Of a stretch of DNA of 14,225 bases, positions 8,015-14,225 are shown in pieces; within the stretch, counting starts at the first letter, position 1; each line of letters begins with the position of its first letter. Origin of the DNA: Candidatus Hydrogenedentota bacterium (lineage in GTDB: Bacteria; Hydrogenedentota; Hydrogenedentia; Hydrogenedentales; CAITNO01); the NCBI GenBank assembly GCA_011046175.1, contig DSBB01000203.1, forward strand, positions 1 to 14,225, given 5' to 3'. Both the position numbers and the translations under genes were made by a program. A model generated the notes under the pieces. The model was not told the DNA's origin, did not search any database, and saw nothing but the letters and a program-made list of their open reading frames with translations.

Positions 8015-8097
8015 TGAACGGTTTGCGGTGTTCTCTTTTTGCGCGGGCGGAGGTTGTTTGATGTTGCGTGAAAAAACGCCGTGAATGAGGGGCCGGG

Positions 8098-10377
8098 TTA
8101 TGATTCAGGGGGCGTGACGCGCCACGTGTCCCCTTCATTTGTGATGTTCATGGCGGCGCGCATATCAGGCGCGTCGAGCGCGCCGGTTGCGCCTGTCCAC
8201 GGGCAGTTGACCACGGGCACGGCGCCGGTTTCGGACTCTATGATCACGAAGGCCGTTTCACCGTTGCGGCGTTCAGCGGAGACAAGAAACGCGCCGACGG
8301 CGCGAAGTCTTTTGAAGGACACGTCCCGCCATGCGTCGGGAATGGCGGGAAACACGTGTATGACGCCGGTGTGGCTTTGCAGCAACATTTCGTTGAGTCC
8401 GGCGGCATAGGCGAAGTTGCCTTCAAGGGTGAACGGCCGATAAGTGAATTTGGAATGCCCTTCGCCGCTCTGGTCGCCGTTGCAGTGGAAACTGCTGCGC
8501 AGCACGAAAGCGCGCGCGAACAGTTCCAGCGCGTCCGCCGCCGCCTCGCCGTCACCGGCGCGCGCCGCCACCGACGCGAGCCACGCGAAGCTATACCCTG
8601 TCCACCAGTCCGTGCCCAACCGTCGCAATTCGTCAAAGGTTGCCGCCACGATGCGCGCTTCTTCTTCGCCGCGGCTGCGGTCAATCAGGCCCAGGGGATG
8701 TATCGCCATGAGATGTGAAAAGTGGCGGTGGGACGCCTCGAGGGGATACCCTTCCGCGACCAGCAACGCGCCGTTGGCCGCCGTTGCCAGCGGCGGCATT
8801 TCCGCCAGCGCGCTACGCCAGCGGCCCGCTTCATCGTCTTTGCCCAGCTCCTGCGCCAGTTCCGCCGTCTTCTCAAAGGTCCAGCGTATCAGCGCGTTGT
8901 CATAATTGGTGATGGACGGGAACCATGCGTTGGGCTTGTTGTCGTTGATTTCCGGAGACGAGCTCAACGGCAATGTGCGCCGTCCCGCTTCGTCGCGCTC
9001 TCCGGTAACCGCTTCAAGGAACACGGCGCATTCCTCGAGCCACGGATAGGCGCGTTGCTCAAGAAATGCTCGGTCCCGGCTGTACTGCCAGTGCAGATAG
9101 AAATGGTGGGCGAGCCACGCCGCCGTGGTCGCGGAATGGGTGTACTGACGCCAGCCGCCGATCTGCTTCAGTTCGAGGTCGGTGGTCATGGGCGCGTTTA
9201 GTCCGGGCATCTCGAAGAACCGCTGCGTCCAGTCCCGCGCCGCGCCGCGATTGTCCCACAGCCAGTCAAGGAAGCCCAATCCAAGATCAAGGCGGTTGCC
9301 GCTGTAGCATGGCCAGTAACTCAGCTGCGTGTTCAGGTCATGATGGTAGTCCCCCTTCCACGGAGGCAGCTTTCCGTCGTCCGCCGTCCAAGGCCCTTGC
9401 AAGGTGATGGGCGGGGCGTCAGGCCGCGCCGCAGCGCCGAACTTATACATGTCGCGGTACCATTGCCGCTCGATGATTTCATTGGGCACACGCACCAGCG
9501 CCATGTCCCAGTATTCGCGCCACCACGCCTGATGGGACTTGCGCAATCCGGACAGGTCTTGCAGCGCGGCTTCGGCGCGGGAACGCGCCAGCGCGGCGGG
9601 ATCGCCCTCTTCAAGACTCGACGCGATGCTCCATGTCGCCGTGAATCCGTCGTCGCGGTCCGCGCGGCACACATGCACGGCAAAGAAAAAATCGCCCCAG
9701 CCCTGCTGCGTGTACGCCATGTATCCCTCGCCGGACTGTTCCACCGGCGCGGGGTAACCCAACTGCGACAGTTCTCCCATCACAAAGCCTTTGGATGGAC
9801 TGTCATCCTCCTTGCCGCCGAACGCGGGCGCGTTCAGGCGCAACGCCACGCCCGGCGCGTTGTACACCTCGATGATACCCACCGCTTCTGTTGCGTGAAC
9901 CCAGACCCGCACCACGGCGCCGTTGTCAAAGGTTACCGCTGCCGTGCCGTTGACCAACGCGAGTTGCGCCCCCTTAAACGCGCCGTCGGGAACCACCAGT
10001 TCGATGCGCCCCGCCGGGATTTTGGTGGGCGCGGGCCGGTGATAAGGCGTTTCATACAACGCTATAAGTTCATCATAGCGCCCCTCCTTTTCCCACTGCC
10101 GCATCAGCAGGTACTTATAGTCTTCCCCGTAATATTCGGGCACGGGTCGCAAATCCCACAGGTCGGTCCGGTCGAGGGAGATGTTCAGCGGCTGCCCGTC
10201 GCCCCAGACCAGCGCGCCCAGCAAAGCGTTCCCCAGCGGCATCGCCTCGTCCCAGACCATTGCCGGCGTCTTATAATGCAGGTCGTGCTCCGGAAAAGAC
10301 GCCGCGTCCGCAATCATCGCCGCCATCATACCCCCAAGAATGAACACATAATGCGTACAATCAATTGTGTTATTCAT
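8098..10377 (-). CDS. GH95-like glycoside hydrolase (alpha-L-fucosidase/galactosidase type), probably exported
   Basis: A 759-residue protein with an N-terminal beta-rich domain (WDEAMPLGNALLGALVWG, then SLDRTDLWDLRP) and a long (alpha/alpha)6-barrel region typical of glycoside hydrolase family 95. Landmarks are the YHHDLNTQLSYWP block, SSPE with the likely general acid E476, and the C-terminal LEGNFAYAAGLNEMLLQSH and FPAIPDAW blocks. Characterised GH95 enzymes cleave alpha-1,2-fucosyl or alpha-L-galactosyl residues. Compared with them, the usual Asn-x-Asn pair is D347-L-N349, and the usual Asp before GNFG is E652. It therefore belongs to a divergent branch and its sugar is uncertain. The N-terminus has a hydrophobic stretch (about 10-22) and an ADA-like cleavage site, but a poor n-region, so export is likely but not certain. 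The ATG follows AAAAGGAG (10392-10385) by seven bases, so the start is well supported. Confidence 0.85.
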   Translation of the reverse strand: MNNTIDCTHYVFILGGMMAAMIADAASFPEHDLHYKTPAMVWDEAMPLGNALLGALVWGDGQPLNISLDRTDLWDLRPVPEYYGEDYKYLLMRQWEKEGRYDELIALYETPYHRPAPTKIPAGRIELVVPDGAFKGAQLALVNGTAAVTFDNGAVVRVWVHATEAVGIIEVYNAPGVALRLNAPAFGGKEDDSPSKGFVMGELSQLGYPAPVEQSGEGYMAYTQQGWGDFFFAVHVCRADRDDGFTATWSIASSLEEGDPAALARSRAEAALQDLSGLRKSHQAWWREYWDMALVRVPNEIIERQWYRDMYKFGAAARPDAPPITLQGPWTADDGKLPPWKGDYHHDLNTQLSYWPCYSGNRLDLGLGFLDWLWDNRGAARDWTQRFFEMPGLNAPMTTDLELKQIGGWRQYTHSATTAAWLAHHFYLHWQYSRDRAFLEQRAYPWLEECAVFLEAVTGERDEAGRRTLPLSSSPEINDNKPNAWFPSITNYDNALIRWTFEKTAELAQELGKDDEAGRWRSALAEMPPLATAANGALLVAEGYPLEASHRHFSHLMAIHPLGLIDRSRGEEEARIVAATFDELRRLGTDWWTGYSFAWLASVAARAGDGEAAADALELFARAFVLRSSFHCNGDQSGEGHSKFTYRPFTLEGNFAYAAGLNEMLLQSHTGVIHVFPAIPDAWRDVSFKRLRAVGAFLVSAERRNGETAFVIIESETGAVPVVNCPWTGATGALDAPDMRAAMNITNEGDTWRVTPPES

Positions 10378-10452
10378 TTATGTGCTCCTTTTCAGCCGTA
10401 GCGGCGCCGTCTGACGGGACATCCCCGTTCTCTATGCTCGCGGCAAGGCGTC

Positions 10453-10481
10453 ATCATAATACAAAGCGATTGGAAAATCAA
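10453..10481 (-). promoter_or_regulatory. Sigma70-type promoter of the GH95-like gene
   Basis: On the minus strand TTGATT (10481-10476) and TATGAT (10458-10453) are separated by exactly 17 bases, a good match to TTGACA/TATAAT. The start point would fall near 10446, leaving a leader of about 70 bases that contains the small hairpin ACGGG/CCCGT (10414-10428) and then the strong ribosome binding site. This makes the glycosidase a transcription unit separate from the TPR membrane-protein gene upstream of it on the same strand. Confidence 0.55.
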
Positions 10482-10559
10482 CTCGTAAGAAAGGGTTTCG
10501 CGCCAACCCGTCTCATCGTATTCCGTCGTTCGCGCCAATGCCTGCAATTGCGGAACCAT

Positions 10560-12371
10560 TTACTCGATAGAGTCCAACAATGCCTTGGCCTGCCGGTTGG
10601 AAGGGCGCAGTTTGAGAAGCGTTTGCAGATGTTTTTTGGCGGCTTGACGTTTCTCCTGCTGAATAAGCACTGTTGCAAGATTGTAAAGCGCGGAGGCATT
10701 GTCGGGTTCGATTTCCAAGGTGCGTTCAAGATATTTTCGGGCTTCTTCAAAACGTTGCAAGCCCGCCAGCGCCGCGCCGTACTGGCTGATTACCTGGGCG
10801 TTGTCCGGTTGTTTCGCGACAATGGGCGCAAGCAAGTCCAGAGATTCCTGATGGCGCCCGAGGAGAAGCAACAACACCGCGTAGTTAAACGTGTAAATGC
10901 TGATTTGCGGTTCCAGTTCCATGGCGGCGCGCATGTGTTTTTCCGCTTCCTGGTGCCTTCCCTGATGCACACGAATATGGCCGAGATGATTGTGCGCTAT
11001 GGCGTTTGTGTCGTTTGTGGCCGCAAGCGCGCGCCAGGCGAGGGTTTCCGAATCGCGCCAAAAGCCGCTCTGCCAGAAACACAACACCGCCAATATAAAG
11101 ACCAACGAACCGATAATCTTCTTGTATCCGTCGGGCGCGCCGGCGGCGACCGCATCATTTTTCCCGGATTGCGCCGCGTTGGGGCAATATATTTCGTAAA
11201 TAAGAAAGGCAACCATGAGATAAAGCCCTATGGCGGGCGCGTAAAGATAACGCAGGGCAATGGATTCCGAAGCAAACCGCACCAGACCGCACACGGGCAG
11301 CAGCGACAATACAAACCAGCCCCATCCGACGATCAGGTAGGGACGTCGCGCATGCAACAGCAGGGCGACGCCGGAAATCGCCGTCAACACCAATGCGGCG
11401 CCCAGAACGACGGGCGGCGTTATCCAGTCTGTTGAGGGAGAGTAGGCCGTGACATAACGAAACGGATAGAGGAGATGGAAAAGATACCGCACATAAGCGG
11501 TCAAGGCAAAACCCATGTTGTCCAGTGGCGACATAAGTGTGTTGCGGTCGAGCACGTTGAACTGGGTCTTGCCGAAAAAGGCAAAAAACACGCCCAGCCC
11601 CGTAAGCGCAAACCAGGGCGTCTTCTCCAATAGCAGCGGCAACGCCGCGCGCGCGGCGCCGCCAATCTTGAAGAAATTAATTTCAATGCGCCGCAACGGC
11701 CAGTAATCCAGCAGCAACAATAACGCGGGCAGCATTATTGCCCCCTGCTTGCTCATGACGGCCAGCAGCATGAAAACAAGAGAAGCCCCATAAGCGCCGT
11801 AGCCGCGCTTTGTCGCATAACGCCGATACGCCTCAATGCTGAGAAGCATAAAAAATGCGGGCATGATCTCGTTGCGCGCCGCTATCCAGTTCACGGTCAT
11901 CGCCTGCACCGGATGCGCCGTAAAAAGAAGCGCGACGGCAAGAGCAACCGGAAAATTATTAAGCAGCCGCTTCAGCGTCATAAACAAGGCGCAGGCGCAC
12001 AGCAGATGCCAAAGCAGCGTCATAAGATGGAAACCGCCCGCCCAATCGCCGAACAACTCGCGGTCTATCATAAAACTGATGGTCGGCAACGGTTGATACA
12101 ACCCGAAGTTCGGATTCGTCAACGCCCAGTATATATTTTTTAAGGAAAGCCCCGACATTACATGGGGGTTGTTGAAAATGATGTTTGGATCATCATAGAG
12201 AACGTAATCATACGTTGCGCATCGCCCGAAAACCGCGAGTCCCAGAATAATGACGCCCAGCAGGGCGAACACTTCGTTGAGATTCGTCTCACGGCCTGGT
12301 TCGACCGCGCATTTCGGCGGAGATTGCTGTGGTCTCTTCTGTTTTTTCGGCATTGCCACATTGTATTTCAT
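10560..12371 (-). CDS. Polytopic GT-C-like membrane protein with C-terminal TPR repeats (TMTC-like)
   Basis: About 603 residues. Roughly the first 440 hold around ten or more hydrophobic helices, and the tail (about 452-600) holds four TPR units (for example HNHLGHIRVHQGRHQEAEKH). The first outer loop carries YDDPNIIFNNPHV (D60-D61); an acidic pair in the first loop is the usual metal/phospholipid-donor site of GT-C glycosyltransferases. The blocks HPVQAMTVNWIAARNE and LLLLDYWPLRR are typical of bacterial membrane proteins that resemble eukaryotic TMTC O-mannosyltransferases. It may move a sugar from a lipid carrier to an exported protein or glycan, but activity is inferred. The start is uncertain: TTG 12389, ATG 12371 and ATG 12353 (MPKKQKRP) are in frame and none has a good ribosome binding site. 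The gene is transcribed away from the sulfatase-like gene. Confidence 0.85.
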   Translation of the reverse strand: MKYNVAMPKKQKRPQQSPPKCAVEPGRETNLNEVFALLGVIILGLAVFGRCATYDYVLYDDPNIIFNNPHVMSGLSLKNIYWALTNPNFGLYQPLPTISFMIDRELFGDWAGGFHLMTLLWHLLCACALFMTLKRLLNNFPVALAVALLFTAHPVQAMTVNWIAARNEIMPAFFMLLSIEAYRRYATKRGYGAYGASLVFMLLAVMSKQGAIMLPALLLLLDYWPLRRIEINFFKIGGAARAALPLLLEKTPWFALTGLGVFFAFFGKTQFNVLDRNTLMSPLDNMGFALTAYVRYLFHLLYPFRYVTAYSPSTDWITPPVVLGAALVLTAISGVALLLHARRPYLIVGWGWFVLSLLPVCGLVRFASESIALRYLYAPAIGLYLMVAFLIYEIYCPNAAQSGKNDAVAAGAPDGYKKIIGSLVFILAVLCFWQSGFWRDSETLAWRALAATNDTNAIAHNHLGHIRVHQGRHQEAEKHMRAAMELEPQISIYTFNYAVLLLLLGRHQESLDLLAPIVAKQPDNAQVISQYGAALAGLQRFEEARKYLERTLEIEPDNASALYNLATVLIQQEKRQAAKKHLQTLLKLRPSNRQAKALLDSIE

Positions 12372-12457
12372 AAGAATGGAACAAGGCAAAATATGACATG
12401 GATGCTTGAAAGCGCCTTCTGCCGCTTCGCCTCGAGCCCTTCTGAAAACCTGAAATT

Positions 12458-12473
12458 GCCGGGCGCGCCCGGC
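12458..12473. promoter_or_regulatory. Perfect 16-base GC palindrome upstream of the sulfatase-like gene promoter
   Basis: GCCGGGCGCGCCCGGC is a perfect inverted repeat with no spacer. It ends six bases before the -35 hexamer of the promoter at 12480-12508, in the gap between two divergent genes. The position fits a dimeric regulator site acting on the plus-strand gene, on both genes, or neither. It has no T-run, so it does not look like a terminator, and as RNA or single strand it could form a six- to seven-pair hairpin. Function is inferred from position only. Confidence 0.45.
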
Positions 12474-12479
12474 TCTCCA

Positions 12480-12508
12480 TTGTCAAAACCCATGCCCTTT
12501 CTTATACA
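12480..12508 (+). promoter_or_regulatory. Sigma70-type promoter of the sulfatase-like gene
   Basis: TTGTCA (12480-12485) and TATACA (12503-12508) are 17 bases apart. The -35 matches five of six consensus bases and the -10 four of six. Transcription would start near 12515, giving a leader of about 50 bases before the ATG at 12565. The promoter is bounded by the palindrome at 12458-12473 on one side and the CAATTGC inverted repeat on the other. Confidence 0.5.
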
Positions 12509-12531
12509 ATTGCCGGAATGCGGCGCAATTG
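12507..12531. promoter_or_regulatory. CAATTGC/GCAATTG inverted repeat over the predicted start point
   Basis: CAATTGC (12507-12513) and GCAATTG (12525-12531) form a perfect 7-base inverted repeat with an 11-base spacer. It overlaps the last bases of the -10 and spans the predicted transcription start. That is a classic place for a repressor operator; if transcribed, part could also fold in the leader. Candidate only. Confidence 0.35.
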
Positions 12532-12564
12532 CAAAATGTTCCCGCTAGATACAGGAGTATAAGC

Positions 12565-14013
12565 ATGACAGACAACAAACTTAGTCGTCGCGCTTTTCTC
12601 GCGGCAACCACAACAACGGCGCTGACGGGCGCGGCATGTTCCCTTTTCATCAAACCCACAAGCCCCGGCGTCGTGTTTATTGTCATAGACACCCTGCGCG
12701 CGGACCGGTTGGACGCCAAACTTCACAACCTGCCGGTCATGCCGGGACTTCACGCCTTGGCGGACAACGCCGTTTGCTGCGCCGAAGCCTATGTGCAGGA
12801 GACTTTTACCAAGCCGTCGGTGGCGTCCATGCTCACCTCGTTGTATCCCGAAGTGCATGGGGTCCGTTTTGGGATATTTACGCCGGGCGATATAGACAAA
12901 AGCAAAGACCCTCAAAGCATGTTGCACGTGGATGTGCTTTCCCGGGAACTGCCAAGCCTCCCGACCGTCCTGCGGCAGCACGGCTACGCAACCATAGGGG
13001 TGCAGACAAACATGCAGCTGCACGCCCACTCAGGATTTGCCAACGGCTTCGACCAGTATCACTACCTCGACAACGTGTCCGCTGATGTTGTGTCGCGCAA
13101 GGCCATTTCGGCGATCGAGCGCGTGAAGGAACCCTTTTTCCTTTACATTCATTACCTGGACCCCCACTGCCCGTACACGCCCCCGAAAGAAATCATACAT
13201 ACCTTCGGCGTGCCTGAAAAGCCTTCCGATAAGGACTTGGAACTGCTGCAAAATTATAATGAGTACTACTGGGACTTGGTGAGACACGGGCTGGGATTGA
13301 GCGAAGAGCGCGCCATAGGCAGGCTTGGCAGGAAAGGGCGCAATTTTCTTAAGTTCATGTACGATGGAGAGGCGCGATTTACCGACAGCGAGGTGGCGGG
13401 CCTTATTGCCTCGGTGCGCAAGCGGTTCCCGCGCAGTCTTATTGTTGTCACCTCGGATCATGGCGAAGAGTTTTGGGAACATGGAAGCATCGGACATACG
13501 AAAACCGCTTACAGAGAATTGGCTCATGTGCCGTTGATATTCGCAGCGCCCGGTCTGGCCGCCGCGAATATCAACGCGCCTGTTGAAAGTATTGACATCA
13601 CGCCGACCATTGCGGCGTATCTCGACATCCCTCTGGAAAGCGGCTGGCAGGGCAGGAATCTTATCCCCCTGTTCACCGGAACCGGGCGACGGAAGCAAAA
13701 GTGCGTTTACACATCCGCGTTCGGCATGCAGCCGTGGGACAAGGTAAAGTGGCGCGCCGTTTACGACGGGGAGCATCGTTTGGTAAAGAATTTCAGCCAA
13801 ATGAAAACGGAATTGTTTAACATAGCCAACGACCCATACGAGAAGAAGTCTCTGGCAGAAAAAGAACCGGGGCGGATAGAGGAATTGACGAAGGCCCTTG
13901 ATGCCATCATCGAAGCCAATGAACGCCATCCCTTAAAGCAGGAAACGGTGGAAAAGGCAAGGGTTGAGGAAGGGACGATTGAGTCGCTGAAAGCGCTTGG
14001 ATATCTGCAATAG
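12565..14013 (+). CDS. Tat-exported sulfatase-superfamily protein with Thr at the nucleophile position
   Basis: A 482-residue protein with a twin-arginine signal (LSRRAFLA, R8-R9) and a possible but non-canonical lipobox ending at C25. The alkaline-phosphatase/sulfatase fold is clear: metal-binding D42 in VIDTLRADR, D298-H299 in TSDHGEEFWEHG, H311 in GHTKTAYRE, and a C-terminal NDPYEKKSL stretch. True sulfatases have C/S-x-P-x-R, converted to formylglycine; here the site is T82-K-P-S-V, so neither the Cys/Ser nor the Arg is present. Thr is the nucleophile in phosphoglycerol and phosphoethanolamine transferases of the same fold, so a phospho-transferase or phosphodiesterase role is possible, as is a sulfatase-like hydrolase of unknown type. 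ATG 12565 is preferred: AGGAG (12553-12557) lies seven bases upstream and the Tat signal follows at once; a TTG at 12529 would precede it in frame. Confidence 0.88.
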   Translation: MTDNKLSRRAFLAATTTTALTGAACSLFIKPTSPGVVFIVIDTLRADRLDAKLHNLPVMPGLHALADNAVCCAEAYVQETFTKPSVASMLTSLYPEVHGVRFGIFTPGDIDKSKDPQSMLHVDVLSRELPSLPTVLRQHGYATIGVQTNMQLHAHSGFANGFDQYHYLDNVSADVVSRKAISAIERVKEPFFLYIHYLDPHCPYTPPKEIIHTFGVPEKPSDKDLELLQNYNEYYWDLVRHGLGLSEERAIGRLGRKGRNFLKFMYDGEARFTDSEVAGLIASVRKRFPRSLIVVTSDHGEEFWEHGSIGHTKTAYRELAHVPLIFAAPGLAAANINAPVESIDITPTIAAYLDIPLESGWQGRNLIPLFTGTGRRKQKCVYTSAFGMQPWDKVKWRAVYDGEHRLVKNFSQMKTELFNIANDPYEKKSLAEKEPGRIEELTKALDAIIEANERHPLKQETVEKARVEEGTIESLKALGYLQ

Positions 14014-14225
14014 AAACAGCGTGCGCCCCTCTTGCAAAAACAGGGACTGCCATGAAAACACCGTATGTTGTTCTCGCTTCACCGTGCCGAAGTGGCCAAT
14101 CAAACCCAGCATACTGAAGCATGAACAATGTACATTCTCATCTTTTACGGGGGCGAGACGGGTCCGCCCCTGTTCCGTTCTTCACACAAAAAAGAATTGC
14201 GGGACCGCGGCAGGGGAAGGGGAGA
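14014..14225. other. Right-end intergenic region, no supported gene
   Basis: This 212-base stretch runs from the sulfatase-like stop to the window edge. The ATG at 14121 opens a plus-strand frame to the edge, but it has no ribosome binding site, only 35 codons, and crosses the hairpin at 14147-14173, so I do not call it. No terminator with a T-run follows the sulfatase-like gene directly. Confidence 0.5.
14147..14173. repeat. GC-rich hairpin, possible dispersed repeat or terminator stem
   Basis: ACGGGGGCG (14147-14155) pairs with CGCCCCTGT (14165-14173) over nine positions, with one G-T pair and a nine-base loop. The bases after it (TCCGTTCTTC) are pyrimidine-rich but not a clean T-run, so it is a poor intrinsic terminator on the plus strand. 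Its build (G-run, short loop, CCGCCCCT) resembles the palindrome at 6606-6629 and suggests a short intergenic repeat family. Copy number cannot be judged here. Confidence 0.4.

Noticed and set aside
7987..8097. Terminator of the GH95-like gene in the gap before the receiver gene
   Set aside because: A run of six T (minus strand) is present, but the preceding GC-rich bases do not form a matching stem.
9340..11435. Two ~350-codon plus-strand frames opposite the GH95-like and TPR genes
   Set aside because: They lie almost fully antisense to clear genes, show low-complexity basic composition and no family motifs.
12360..12389. Promoter-like TTGCCT-18-TACAAT on the minus strand before the TPR membrane gene, implying a leaderless start at 12353
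   Set aside because: The -35 is weak, the spacing is long, and it overlaps two other possible start codons, so it cannot be told apart from chance.
13030..13929. 299-codon frame antisense to the sulfatase-like gene
   Set aside because: The sulfatase-fold motifs on the plus strand account for the region; the antisense product shows no domain.
14121..14225. Partial plus-strand ORF running off the right edge
   Set aside because: No ribosome binding site, only 35 codons, and its sequence is largely made of the GC-rich hairpin repeat.

Overview
The window reads as ordinary chromosomal DNA from an environmental, GC-rich, Gram-negative-type bacterium. It holds eight protein genes (one cut by the left edge), short gaps and no visible RNA genes, CRISPR arrays, insertion sequences or phage genes. 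Two Tat-exported proteins, a secreted GH95-like glycosidase, a sulfatase-fold enzyme and a polytopic TPR protein together recall the Planctomycetota/Lentisphaerota/Hydrogenedentota kind of gene content. That placement is an impression from gene content only.

Left part, 1-6552, plus strand. A DUF58 protein (5' end missing) overlaps a TgpA-like membrane transglutaminase. This pair normally follows a MoxR ATPase, which would lie left of the window. After a 257-base gap comes a second unit: an AMP-forming acyl-CoA-ligase-like protein followed closely by dxs, the first enzyme of the MEP isoprenoid pathway. The ligase-like protein is the oddest gene here, because three conserved sites of the adenylation machinery are altered while its overall fold signatures remain.

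Middle, 6553-10377. A Tat-exported aldo/keto reductase (plus strand) converges on a stand-alone receiver-domain protein (minus strand). Upstream of the latter on the minus strand is a large GH95-like glycoside hydrolase with its own good sigma70-type promoter and a strong ribosome binding site.

Right part, 10560-14225. A polytopic GT-C-like membrane protein with C-terminal TPRs (minus strand) is transcribed away from a Tat-exported sulfatase-superfamily protein (plus strand) that has Thr where the formylglycine Cys/Ser would be. The sulfatase-side promoter lies between a perfect 16-base palindrome and a 7-base inverted repeat, a layout that suggests local regulation. The last 212 bases hold no supported gene, only a GC-rich hairpin that looks like a dispersed intergenic repeat.

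I do not see a clear new multi-gene system. The best leads are the altered ligase beside dxs, the Thr-type Tat-exported sulfatase-fold protein, and the dyad-flanked promoter.
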